Made by a program: the position numbers and the translations under genes. A stretch of DNA of 64,000 nt from JACQKT01 sp038063055 (lineage in GTDB: Bacteria; Patescibacteriota; Minisyncoccia; UBA6257; 2-01-FULL-56-20), in the NCBI GenBank assembly GCA_038063055.1, contig JBBTVY010000005.1, positions 5,523 through 69,522 of the forward strand, read 5' to 3'. The notes under the pieces are model-generated. The model had not been told where the DNA came from. It made no database searches and worked only from the letters and a program-made list of their open reading frames with translations. Shown in pieces: positions 32,327 through 40,625 of the stretch (position 1 is the stretch's first letter; the number at the start of each line of letters is the position of its first letter).

Positions 32327-33380
32327 TTACAATTTTTCCACTTCTGCCTCGATAAAAACGTCTAAATTGCCGTTTAGCACTTCGTCCACCTGCGTCGTTT
32401 CGGCCTCCGTCCTGTGGTCTTTTACGAGCTTATACGGATTCATCACATAAGAGCGTATCTGGCTGCCCCATTCGGGTTTGACGTTGACGCGGAGGTTGGC
32501 CAGTTCTTCAACCTTGTGCTTTTCCATAAGTTGCGAGAGTTTGGATTTCAATAAGCTCAAGGCGCGCTGGCGGTTTTGTTCCTGCGAGCGTTCCGCGCGC
32601 GAACCAGCCGACAATCCCGTCGGAATATGGACTATTCTGACGGCGGTTTCAACTTTGTTGACGTTCTGTCCGCCTGGGCCCCCGGAACGTGAAAATTCCA
32701 GCTTCAAATCCTTTTCAGGAATTTCTATTTTAGATTCTTCCACCGCGGGAAGTTCAGGCGTCACTTCAACCAGAGCGAAAGAAGTGTGCCGCAATTGTTT
32801 TGACGAAAACGGCGAAACTCTTACCAGCCGGTGGACGCCTGATTCGCCTTTCAAATATCCGAAAGCGTACTCCCCTTTTATTTCGAGCGTCCGCCGATTC
32901 GGCGTGTCGTCCAAAACTTCGGCTTTCCATCCGCGCCTGACCGCGTAGCTCTTGTACATATCAAAAAGCATCAAAGCCCAGTCGCCGGCGTCCTCTCCTC
33001 CCGCGCCGGGATAAACCGAGACTACCGCCGTTTCTTTGTCGTACTTGCCCTTGAAAAGTTCCACGAGTTCCAGCTGCCTGAATTTTCTTTTGGCTTCGTG
33101 AAATTTATTTATGGTAAGCGGAGTCGAACCACTTTTGTTCAATTCCTTCTCGAGTTCTTCGATTAAATTTTCCACTTCGCGGTGACGCTTTATCAAAGCA
33201 TCGAGCTCGCCGAAAGTTTTTATTTTTTCGTCCGCCGTTTGCCTGTTCAGCCAAAAATCAGGCCGCGACATTCCGGCTTCGATTTCGTTCTTCAGTTTTT
33301 CTTTTCCGGCGACGTCAAAGCCGGCCGCCTAAACGGCGGCATTCGGTTTTAAGCTCCTGTAATTCTTGTTTGATATCCAT
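32327..33380 (-). CDS. prfB: Peptide chain release factor 2, expressed by programmed +1 frameshift
   Basis: Two frames. ATG 33380 encodes MDIKQELQELKTECRRLGGRL and then TGA; shifting +1 at CTT-TGA-C continues DVAGKEKLKNEIEAG into the long frame, giving about 350 aa. The main frame has PGAGGEDAGDWA, the stop-codon recognition motif SPF (RVSPFSSKQLRHTSF), and the catalytic GGQ in SGGPGGQNVNK. RF2 reads UGA and UAA, so the in-frame UGA gives autoregulation as in E. coli. A TATAAT box (33387-33392) is 6 nt before the ATG. The upstream hicBA island has duplicated this start region. Confidence 0.93.
33313..33338 (-). promoter_or_regulatory. prfB programmed frameshift site with upstream hairpin
   Basis: Minus strand: GCCGCCGTTTAGGCGGC (6-bp stem) lies close upstream of CTTTGAC (CTT 33318-33320, TGA 33315-33317). 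The hairpin contains an AGGCGG stretch that could act as the internal Shine-Dalgarno-like stimulator. Confidence 0.8.
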
Positions 33381-33392
33381 GGGGAGATTATA
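33365..33392. repeat. Direct repeat copy 1 (prfB promoter and start)
   Basis: 28 nt matching 34056-34083 at 25 positions; contains the prfB -10 box and ATG. The two copies bracket hicBA. Confidence 0.85.
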
Positions 33393-33633
33393 GTTCTTTT
33401 TTAATTTGATTCCAATCAACTTCGCTTATCTCTTCTAATTCTTTGAGTACATATTTTAAAGTTTGTTTGGGCAGATAAAAAGGAATAGTTACGGATTTCT
33501 GATTTCTCGGCCATATTGCTTTAAAATGGCTTCCGTTTCCGCCAACTTTATTAATTTCAAAACCTACCCTTTGCAGGGCTTTACAAAAACGATTCTGCTT
33601 AATTTCTCCAGGTAATTCACTAAGCGAGGGCAT
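33388..33633 (-). CDS. hicA: HicA-type mRNA interferase toxin
   Basis: 81 aa. The HicA core is visible: LQRVGFEINKVGGNGSHFKAI with the conserved Gly-Ser-His, a Pro-containing strand (VTIPFYLPKQTLKYVLKELE) and a C-terminal helix. HicA degrades mRNA when free of HicB. Its start overlaps hicB by 14 nt. Unusually, its TAA stop is part of the prfB TATAAT box, showing how tightly the insertion abuts prfB. Confidence 0.85.
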   Translation of the reverse strand: MPSLSELPGEIKQNRFCKALQRVGFEINKVGGNGSHFKAIWPRNQKSVTIPFYLPKQTLKYVLKELEEISEVDWNQIKKEL

Positions 33634-33946
33634 AGGCGTTCTGCCGTTCCCCTTCCCTAATTATTGCTGCCTCTTTTTTGTAAGAAGAAGGAACTTCGAA
33701 TGAAGTCAAAATCGCATCTCTCACGTTTTTATCGAGTTCTTCCAAATTACGCCCATGGGCAATTATGCTGCCGTATTTAAAATTAGTACTAACAGAAACT
33801 ATAAGACCATCGTCTTTATGATTTTTGAATTCAATCGCGCCATACTGCCTGAAATATTTATTAAGCTCATAAAGCCCGCTGGGAACGACCGCCTTCCCCA
33901 ACAAAACCTTTATCGCCTTGTCTTTTGCTACTTTAATTAAGTTCAT
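33620..33946 (-). CDS. hicB: HicB-like antitoxin
   Basis: 108 aa. A central HicB-type fold is suggested by LIVSVSTNFKYGSIIAHGRNLEELDKNVRDAILTSFEVP (shown in part), where Asn/Leu-rich turn and helix match HicB; the N terminus (AKDKAIKVLLGKAVVPSGLYEL) is unusual. It is the first gene of the pair, with a TTGACA-17-TATTAA promoter. Antitoxin-first order is less common for hicAB but known. Assigned mainly by linkage to hicA. Confidence 0.7.
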   Translation of the reverse strand: MNLIKVAKDKAIKVLLGKAVVPSGLYELNKYFRQYGAIEFKNHKDDGLIVSVSTNFKYGSIIAHGRNLEELDKNVRDAILTSFEVPSSYKKEAAIIREGERQNAYALA

Positions 33947-33948
33947 TT

Positions 33949-33970
33949 ATGGTGAGCTATGTCGAACTAT
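33949..33970. repeat. Palindromic repeat remnant (ATGGTGAGC-TGTCGAACTAT)
   Basis: A variant of the GGTGAGCTTGTCGAACCAT family directly upstream of the hicB start. Confidence 0.6.
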
Positions 33971-33980
33971 TAGATGCTCT

Positions 33981-34009
33981 TTAATACGACCTAATTTAAT
34001 ATATGTCAA
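33981..34009 (-). promoter_or_regulatory. hicBA promoter
   Basis: -35 TTGACA (34004-34009), 17-nt spacer, -10 TATTAA (33981-33986). The 35-nt leader contains the repeat at 33949-33970. Confidence 0.75.
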
Positions 34010-34041
34010 TGCAATTTCTATTTATTTTAAATTATAGCATA

Positions 34042-34083
34042 TTCTATTCGCTTAGTCCTTGCTTGAGGTCCATGGGGAGATTA
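34042..34083 (-). pseudogene. Displaced copy of the prfB promoter and first codons
   Basis: TATAATCTCCCC followed by an ATG (34071) encoding MDLKQGLSE and a stop; the functional gene starts MDIKQELQE after the identical TATAATCTCCCC. This is the second copy (34056-34083) of the direct repeat that brackets hicBA. Confidence 0.8.
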
Positions 34084-34156
34084 TACATAAATTGTTGGAT
34101 TTTGAAAGTTATAAAAATGAAGCAGGCATTGCCGAGTTCAGATATCTCGGTCAGAT

Positions 34157-34915
34157 TTAATTTTGAACCTTATAATCGTGGATGACGGCATCATCTGGCA
34201 AGGAAGAAATATCAAAGCCCGCTTCATTATAAGTTATAATTCTTTGTAGTTCTGTTTTATCAATGGGCTTTTTTTGGATTATTTTTCCAAAAATAATGCA
34301 GTTTGGATGCCAAACTCCCGGATCACCATTTGTCACTTGTAAATGTAGGGCGATGGCGTGGTGATTTTTTTCAGCTTTTACGGTTTTGACAGCGATGCTC
34401 TGAGGCAAAATTTCTGATACTCTAGTAAAATCAAGTTCTACCGAAAGCTCGTAAAAACTGATTTGTGGGCATTGCACACTTTCCCATTCGAAAATTATCA
34501 AATCCTCACTTTCCCTTTTTGTTGCCAAATTATATTTAGGCAGATATTCACGTGGAGCTGGGGTAAAAACACAATGCAGGCGAAACCCATGCTCGTTAAA
34601 TGGTTGAGGCTCGACTTCTTCTATCAGGTGTTCTTCCTTGCTTCCAATGCTTCTCCTTTTTAAATAAAGACGTTTTGGGTGAATAGAAAGGTGAATTTCC
34701 TCACCATTTTCGACTACCCGTTTTTTTAATTTGTTTGTAGAAAAATCGCCGAAAGATCTCAATAAATGAAACGGTTCAGCAACGTCGAGCGGAGTTTTTT
34801 CGTCTGCGAGATGGTTATATAAGAAATAACTTCCGTCCTTTCCTGAATAAAAAATGGACAAAAACTTGTAATAATCTTTTTTGGTTTTTAGGAGAACGAT
34901 TATTCTTTTTCTCAT
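34157..34915 (-). CDS. Protein of unknown function (252 aa)
   Basis: Begins RKRIIVLLKTKKDYYKFLSIFYSGKDGSYFLYNH and has mixed alpha/beta character with several His/Tyr-rich stretches (HLSIHPKRLYLKRR, HHAIALHLQV). No signal peptide, membrane helix or familiar motif. Base composition is visibly more AT-rich than the flanking housekeeping genes. It lies between tRNA-Ile and the hicBA island and is probably acquired. Phage or defence association is possible but nothing specific supports it. Confidence 0.75.
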   Translation of the reverse strand: MRKRIIVLLKTKKDYYKFLSIFYSGKDGSYFLYNHLADEKTPLDVAEPFHLLRSFGDFSTNKLKKRVVENGEEIHLSIHPKRLYLKRRSIGSKEEHLIEEVEPQPFNEHGFRLHCVFTPAPREYLPKYNLATKRESEDLIIFEWESVQCPQISFYELSVELDFTRVSEILPQSIAVKTVKAEKNHHAIALHLQVTNGDPGVWHPNCIIFGKIIQKKPIDKTELQRIITYNEAGFDISSLPDDAVIHDYKVQN

Positions 34916-34982
34916 AATAGTAGCATGGTCAGTTTCATAATATCCTAGAGTGGAAATGGTATCTCGATGAAAATATCGTTTG

Positions 34983-35055
34983 TGGGCCAGGAAGGACTCG
35001 AACCTTCGATCCTCAAGGTATAAGCTTGATGCTTTAGCCGCTAAGCTACTGGCCC
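34983..35055 (-). tRNA. tRNA-Ile(TAT)
   Basis: 73 nt: acceptor GGGCCAG/CTGGCCC, D-arm GCTTAGCGGCTAAAGC, anticodon stem TCAAG/CTTGA with loop CTTATAC (anticodon TAT, reads AUA), T-arm GAAGG/CCTTC with TTCGAGT, discriminator A, no encoded CCA. AUA is normally read in bacteria by a CAT anticodon with lysidine made by TilS; a TAT anticodon is the rarer solution. Flanking bases (GTTTGT / AAAAC) extend the acceptor stem with one bulge. Confidence 0.9.
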
Positions 35056-35065
35056 AAAACTGAGA

Positions 35066-36901
<1,836 letters not shown>

Positions 36902-36936
36902 TTATTTAAAAAGTTTGGGTTAAATGAAACAGTAAG

Positions 36937-36965
36937 ATTTTAACTTAATTTATGGACGCCGTCAA
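36937..36965 (-). promoter_or_regulatory. ftsH promoter
   Basis: -35 TTGACG (36960-36965), 17-nt spacer, -10 TAAAAT (36937-36942), 35 nt before the ATG. Confidence 0.75.
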
Positions 36966-37003
36966 AAAAAGCAGTAGTCCGCTCCGGGCGGATCACTTAT
37001 CGG

Positions 37004-37045
37004 AAAAAACAATGGCTCTTCGCGGAAAACTTCCCGCGAAGAGCC
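37004..37045 (-). terminator. Intrinsic terminator of the 137-aa membrane gene
   Basis: 12-bp perfect stem GGCTCTTCGCGG/CCGCGAAGAGCC (37014-37045) followed on the minus strand by ATTGTTTTTT. Confidence 0.9.
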
Positions 37046-37083
37046 GGAACATACTGGCGCCCCAAACAGGTAAAGGGCTTGCC

Positions 37084-37497
37084 TTACTGCCCGACAAACA
37101 CCGGGGTGTTGTAGGCCTTCTGGGCAAGCTGATGGCCTCGAACCGTAGCCACTTCTTCGCAAACGGCATCATAAAAAACGAGTCCGACGCCGAAATTGAT
37201 TGCCTGAGCGATAAGTCCGCCACCGGGAACAGAAAAACCCCACGTCTCCGTTACGGACAGTATGCCAATGACCGCGCAGAACACGAAGCATAGTTCGCTT
37301 ACCAGGAAATACAATGCGGGCAAGTTCTTGTTGATAGTGCCCCCGCCGATATCCAGGAGGATTTTGAACGTTGACTCCGGCCGGAATTTTTCGTCCGGCG
37401 CGAAAAAGAGCAGCCACGACGCAAGAGCGATTGACGCCAAAATCAGCGCCGGACTGGCCAAAAAAGCCAGCAACAGCAAAAACTCATTCATATTCAT
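37084..37497 (-). CDS. Multi-pass membrane protein of unknown function
   Basis: 137 aa with three or four hydrophobic segments (FLLLLAFLASPALILASIALASWLLFF; LPALYFLVSELCFVFCAVIGIL; a Gly-rich third near VPGGGLIAQAINFGVGLVFY). No charged motif suggests an enzyme. Single gene closed by a strong terminator; upstream lies repeat-rich DNA. Not recognised. Confidence 0.65.
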   Translation of the reverse strand: MNMNEFLLLLAFLASPALILASIALASWLLFFAPDEKFRPESTFKILLDIGGGTINKNLPALYFLVSELCFVFCAVIGILSVTETWGFSVPGGGLIAQAINFGVGLVFYDAVCEEVATVRGHQLAQKAYNTPVFVGQ

Positions 37498-37614
37498 GAT
37501 ATTATTCCCTTTTCAAGTTTCTGTTTCTGTTCTCCACGGTAGAATTACCGCGAAGGCTATCCTTCAATGACCATAAAAAATACAACTTTTATTATGAAAA
37601 GTCAATTCTTCGAC

Positions 37615-37695
37615 CTTGCTCAGGATTGACACTGAGCTTACTTGTGGTGAGCTTGCCCGCAGTGAGCTTGTCGAACCTGTCGAACCCATCGAATG
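37615..37695. repeat. Composite cluster of GGTGAGCTTGTCGAACC-type repeats
   Basis: At least four partial copies in tandem: CTTCGACCTTGCTCAGGAT, GACACTGAGCTTAC, GTGGTGAGCTTGCCCGCAGTGAGCTTG and TCGAACCTGTCGAACCCATCGAA. The remaining part of the 37498-37777 gap holds only the terminator at 37700-37737 and no gene. Confidence 0.75.
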
Positions 37696-37699
37696 TATC

Positions 37700-37737
37700 A
37701 AAAAAACGAGCACCTGGTGGAAAAACCATAGTGCTCG
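37700..37737 (-). terminator. Intrinsic terminator of the ferric-reductase-like gene
   Basis: Minus strand: CGAGCAC, imperfect inner stem with TTTTT loop, GTGCTCG, then seven Ts. Confidence 0.8.
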
Positions 37738-37777
37738 GCTGATTAAAATATTCCTGAAGCGCGGGGAATGTCCTTGT

Positions 37778-38476
37778 TTATTCGTTTTTGTTTTTGACGG
37801 CCGCCGCCAAAATTCGAAGCAGGAAAACGAGAATTATAAATAACGAAGATATCAAAGTAATGGAAATCAATCCGTACTGGTAGCTTGCCGGGTCGAACCA
37901 TCCCTTGAAGCCCATGATGGCGACATGGAGAAGTGTGAAAAAATAAGCAAGATAACCCAGCCGTTGGACTGATTTCCAATGTCCGGGTTTCATTCTTTCT
38001 TCAATCGCCGGAACGGAAGCAATGGAAACAGCGGAAAAAACAAGGAAAGCCAAAACTCCGAAAAGAAGAGAAGTTTCTCCGATAAAGTTCATTTTCCCGC
38101 CCAAATCGAAAAATCTCGGATAGTAAGCCGGGCTAAGAATCGCGAGCGAAATGAGTGAATGCAGGGCGGCCGTGCCGAACCCCAGAACACCGAGCGGTTT
38201 CCTTAAATAAAGCTTTGAATCAAAAATTTGCGGCCAGAACCGCGCCAGTGGGCCAAGAACAAACGACAAACCGATAATTATTAAAGCGGAAAGTGCGATA
38301 GCTTTATTGGCTATGAAAAGCGGAATCTGCTCTAATGGAACATTGCGTACGATATTATATCGCACGAACGCATATAAAAAAGACAAGCCGAAAACCAGCA
38401 AAGAAATAAAAAATCCTTTTTTCCATCCCCCTGTCTGCGCAGGCAGGCCGGACTGATTTGGGTTCGTTACGTCCAT
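37778..38476 (-). CDS. Ferric-reductase-like heme membrane protein
   Basis: 232 aa with six or seven transmembrane helices. Conserved His in LGFGTAALHSLISLAIL and in the later helix LGYLAYFFTLLHVAIMG, preceded by WKSVQRL, match heme ligands of the ferric reductase/MsrQ (YedZ) family. No flavin or NAD domain, so it would be a membrane heme subunit. The N-terminal NQSGLPAQTGG is encoded by a palindromic word (CCTGCCTGCGCAGACAGG). Partner unknown; no msrP nearby. Confidence 0.75.
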   Translation of the reverse strand: MDVTNPNQSGLPAQTGGWKKGFFISLLVFGLSFLYAFVRYNIVRNVPLEQIPLFIANKAIALSALIIIGLSFVLGPLARFWPQIFDSKLYLRKPLGVLGFGTAALHSLISLAILSPAYYPRFFDLGGKMNFIGETSLLFGVLAFLVFSAVSIASVPAIEERMKPGHWKSVQRLGYLAYFFTLLHVAIMGFKGWFDPASYQYGLISITLISSLFIILVFLLRILAAAVKNKNE

Positions 38477-38527
38477 AAGATTATTTCTTGATGCGTTATA
38501 ACAAATTTCTCGTAAGCGCGTCAGGAA

Positions 38528-38788
38528 TTATATTGCTGCCGTAAAGGCAGTTATTATTCCCAAAACAACGGCAGGCACGTTGCAGACGATAATCGGCCAA
38601 GATTTTTTTTCCAAGAAAGAGCCGTAGGTTGTCCACGCGGCTCCGTTTATCGCCGCAATAATCGGCAAAATGAGTGAGCCGGGATGTCCGGATAAATTCA
38701 ATCTTATCTGGTCTATAAACGAAAAATACATGGCAATCGCCATCATGGAAGCGAACCATCCGATTCTTTCCACTATTTTTTGGTCCAT
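38528..38788 (-). CDS. SemiSWEET-like PQ-loop transporter
   Basis: 86 aa, three transmembrane helices. MAIAMYFSFIDQIRLNLSGHPGSLILPI and INGAAWTTYGSFLEKKSWPIIVCNVPAVVLGIITAF match bacterial SemiSWEET half-transporters, which dimerise to move sugars; the Asn-Val-Pro in helix 3 is kept. For an organism with reduced metabolism it may import simple sugars. Lies between DoxX and ferric-reductase-like genes, same strand. Confidence 0.85.
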   Translation of the reverse strand: MDQKIVERIGWFASMMAIAMYFSFIDQIRLNLSGHPGSLILPIIAAINGAAWTTYGSFLEKKSWPIIVCNVPAVVLGIITAFTAAI

Positions 38789-38802
38789 AATCTTAAAGGA
38801 TT

Positions 38803-39210
38803 TTATTTTCCTCTCTTAGCGTCCAAGCTCCACTGTCCGGCACCGGCCGCCGAGAAATAAAGGAATATGAAAGCGTAAAGAACCGCGGCGACTCCCCCGT
38901 TCATAACGGGCCAGAAACCGCCCGGGAAATGAAACTGGAAATAAGCCACGGCCATCATGCCGGAGAGAATAAACGCAACCGGGCGCGTAAAGAGCCCTAG
39001 GATTAGTAAAACGCCGCCGACTACTTCAAGAATTCCAGCTATTCCCATCTGGGACATTAATTCCACGGTTCCGCCTGCCGGCGGGATTCCCGCCGGAAAA
39101 GCAAACAGTTTCATCGTGCCCGCGAGCAGGAACATGAATGCCGCGACTATCCTCAAAACGCTCTGGAAATAAGGGCTCCAGGAAACCCATTTTGATGTGA
39201 TGTTGTTCAT
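38803..39210 (-). CDS. DoxX-family membrane protein
   Basis: 135 aa, four helices. DoxX landmarks: LRIVAAFMFLLAGTMKLFAFP, LMSQMGIAGILEVVGGVLLILGLFTRPVAFILSGMMAVAYF (shown in part) and the C-terminal GQWSLD. A TATAAT box (39217-39222) lies exactly 6 nt before the ATG, suggesting a leaderless mRNA. DoxX proteins are linked to redox and membrane stress in some bacteria; substrate unknown. Confidence 0.9.
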   Translation of the reverse strand: MNNITSKWVSWSPYFQSVLRIVAAFMFLLAGTMKLFAFPAGIPPAGGTVELMSQMGIAGILEVVGGVLLILGLFTRPVAFILSGMMAVAYFQFHFPGGFWPVMNGGVAAVLYAFIFLYFSAAGAGQWSLDAKRGK

Positions 39211-39216
39211 GTCTGT

Positions 39217-39222
39217 ATTATA
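39217..39222 (-). promoter_or_regulatory. -10 box of doxX-like gene, leaderless
   Basis: TATAAT 6 nt before ATG 39210, overlapping the stop codon region of the GIY-YIG gene at 39218-39457. Confidence 0.6.
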
Positions 39223-39457
39223 GCAAATGCTTATTTCTAAACGCTATACCAGAACCAGTTTTGAGATATGATTCAAATTCCAGCGCTTGGCTCTTTTTAG
39301 GAAAAGCGCAGAACCAAACAAGTTTAAATGGATAGCGAGCTCGAGAATATCTTTGAGTGCCGGAGTTATGCTCATCTAATCGTCTGCGCAAATCACTTGT
39401 GATGCCAGTATAATAACTCTTGTCTTTTTCGCTGCGTAAAAGATATGTAAAATACAT
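39218..39457 (-). CDS. GIY-YIG single-domain nuclease, copy 1
   Basis: 79 aa, UPF0213-like. FTYLLRSEKDKSYYTGITSDLRRRLDEHNSG contains the GIY-YIG signature (YLL...YTG), catalytic Arg (R in LRRRL) and His; FESYLKTGSGIAF resembles the usual C-terminal E.YLK segment. No DNA-binding domain is attached. Lies downstream of tRNA-Tyr; a second copy lies on its other side. Confidence 0.88.
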   Translation of the reverse strand: MYFTYLLRSEKDKSYYTGITSDLRRRLDEHNSGTQRYSRARYPFKLVWFCAFPKKSQALEFESYLKTGSGIAFRNKHLL

Positions 39458-39473
39458 TATAAATATAATAAAG

Positions 39474-39501
39474 CCCTCCTTCGCATAAAGCTATGGAGGA
39501 C
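39474..39501. repeat. GC palindrome (CCCTCCTTCGC-ATAAAGC-TATGGAGGAC)
   Basis: Intergenic copy of the YCCKCCTTCGC...GCTWYGGMGGR family. Confidence 0.75.
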
Positions 39502-39570
39502 TACTTCGCTACCCAAAACACAGGCTTTTGGTGAATGTTGCTAAAGAATCATAATGTAAGCGTGTGCTTA

Positions 39571-39598
39571 GCACTACGAAGCTTTAGCGAAGTAGTGC
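39571..39598. repeat. Palindrome GCACTAC...GTAGTGC
   Basis: 7-bp arms enclosing GAAGCTTTAGCGAA; related in core sequence to the copy at 39474-39501. The rest of the 39458-39640 gap holds no gene. Confidence 0.7.
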
Positions 39599-39631
39599 GT
39601 CGGGCAGGAATCTCACTACTGACTATGCTGC

Positions 39632-39734
39632 TTGAGATGGTGCGTGGGGCAGGATTCGAACCTGCGTAGCCCATTGGGCGTCAGATTTACAGTCTGATGC
39701 GATTGGCCGCTCCGCCACCCACGCACCATCTCAA
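39632..39734. repeat. 10-bp inverted repeat extending the tRNA-Tyr acceptor stem
   Basis: TTGAGATGGT (39632-39641) and ACCATCTCAA (39725-39734) continue the 7-bp acceptor stem to 17 perfect base pairs. The arm on the tRNA 3' side includes the encoded CCA. Confidence 0.85.
39641..39724 (-). tRNA. tRNA-Tyr(GTA), class II with long variable arm
   Basis: 84 nt: acceptor GCGTGGG/CCCACGC, anticodon stem TCAGA/TCTGA with loop CTGTAAA (GTA), long variable arm (CGCCCAATGGGCTAC), T-arm GCAGG/CCTGC with TTCGAAT, discriminator A followed by encoded CCA (39638-39640). Confidence 0.95.
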
Positions 39735-39977
39735 TCAACGGTTTATTAATTTTTTAAAGGCTTCTCCGCCTTTGTATGCTTTTATTTCTCTTTCACGCCC
39801 AACTGCCCGGGCGCGAGTTCTAAAATTCTCTGCATACACTACCTTATATGGCGTACGCGACCTTGTAAAGCGGGAATGGCCTGCGTTGTGTCTTTTTAAT
39901 CTAGATTTTAAATCACTAGTAGAACCGATATAATGCGAGCCGTCTTTAAGGCTCTTAATGATATAAACAAGGTACAT
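39735..39977 (-). CDS. GIY-YIG single-domain nuclease, copy 2
   Basis: 80 aa from ATG 39977: MYLVYIIKSLKDGSHYIGSTSDLKSRLKRHNAG carries the GIY-YIG core, with Arg and His in place and REREIKAYKGG at the end. An upstream frame extends to 40043, but it translates a palindrome and a tRNA-Tyr fragment and is not used. The gene lies between an intact tRNA-Tyr (11 nt downstream) and a duplicated 5' fragment of that tRNA (upstream), which looks like an insertion footprint. Confidence 0.88.
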   Translation of the reverse strand: MYLVYIIKSLKDGSHYIGSTSDLKSRLKRHNAGHSRFTRSRTPYKVVYAENFRTRARAVGREREIKAYKGGEAFKKLINR

Positions 39978-39998
39978 TTCAATAGCCAATTTGGGCGT

Positions 39999-40013
39999 CC
40001 CGCCAGCGGCGGG
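39999..40013. repeat. Perfect palindrome CCCGCC-agc-GGCGGG
   Basis: Immediately adjacent to the tRNA-Tyr fragment at 40013-40042. Confidence 0.7.
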
Positions 40014-40042
40014 ATGCGATTGGCCGCTCCGCCACCGACGCA
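40013..40042 (-). pseudogene. Duplicated 5' fragment of tRNA-Tyr
   Basis: 30 nt matching tRNA-Tyr positions 39696-39725 at 29 of 30 bases, covering the acceptor 5' strand and D-arm. Separated from the intact tRNA by the GIY-YIG gene. Confidence 0.9.
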
Positions 40043-40129
40043 TTCACGCCAATGATAATACTGATATCTATATTCGTCAAAAAACCTTATCAAAAATCAA
40101 TATGTTCCTGTTCGAAAATACGCAGAAAA

Positions 40130-40492
40130 CTAATTGTTTTCAGAACCAGATATCTTTTCCTTCTTTTCCTCGATTGCGGACGGAGAATCTTCAGCCAAAT
40201 CTTTGAAATCTATCTTTGGTTTGCCGTTGCCATTAGGCGAAACTTTTTTGAGCTTGTCGTTGATGAAATTGTCCACCTTCATAAGAACGACTTTCATTTT
40301 CCGCAGGAATTTAGTCAAAAAACCGTTGAAAGCGGCGTCTATTTTTTCCGGAATTTCCGAAGAAGAAAAACGTTCAAAAAAATCAGGTTTGTCCGAAAAT
40401 TCTTCATCGACGCGCGGTAGCGAACGGACAACAAGATAAAGCATCGTTCCGAGAGACGCCATCAAAATCGTTGTTAAAATGAATTGGAGCAT
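40130..40492 (-). CDS. Small membrane-anchored protein with charged tail
   Basis: 120 aa: one N-terminal helix (FILTTILMASLGTMLYLVV), then a helical, strongly charged cytoplasmic part (FLRKMKVVLMKVDNFINDKLKKVSPNG) and an acidic/Lys-rich end. No family recognised; a similar layout is common for conserved small proteins of this lineage, which is inference. Located between the GIY-YIG gene and tsf, with low-complexity repeat on its 5' side. Confidence 0.65.
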   Translation of the reverse strand: MLQFILTTILMASLGTMLYLVVRSLPRVDEEFSDKPDFFERFSSSEIPEKIDAAFNGFLTKFLRKMKVVLMKVDNFINDKLKKVSPNGNGKPKIDFKDLAEDSPSAIEEKKEKISGSENN

Positions 40493-40625
40493 GATTACTA
40501 AAATTTCTAAGCACTAATATCTAATTTCTAAATAAATTCCAATGTCTTAAAATTACAAATGTTTGAGAAATTGAAATTTGTGACTTTGTTTAGAATTTCG
40601 CGATTAGAATTTAGGATTTTATAAA
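40493..40625. repeat. AT-rich low-complexity palindrome downstream of tsf
   Basis: Words such as AATTTCTAA, ATTCCAATGTC, AATTACAAATG, TGAGAAATTGAAATTTG, TTTAGAATTTCGC and TTAGAATTTAGGATTT in both orientations. Closely related in wording to 59618-59717. Confidence 0.65.

Noticed and set aside
39458..39640. CRISPR array
   Set aside because: Repeats here are palindromes of different length without regular spacing, and no cas gene is present anywhere in the window.
39977..40043. N-terminal extension of the GIY-YIG protein
   Set aside because: The extra 22 residues translate a palindrome and a tRNA-Tyr fragment.
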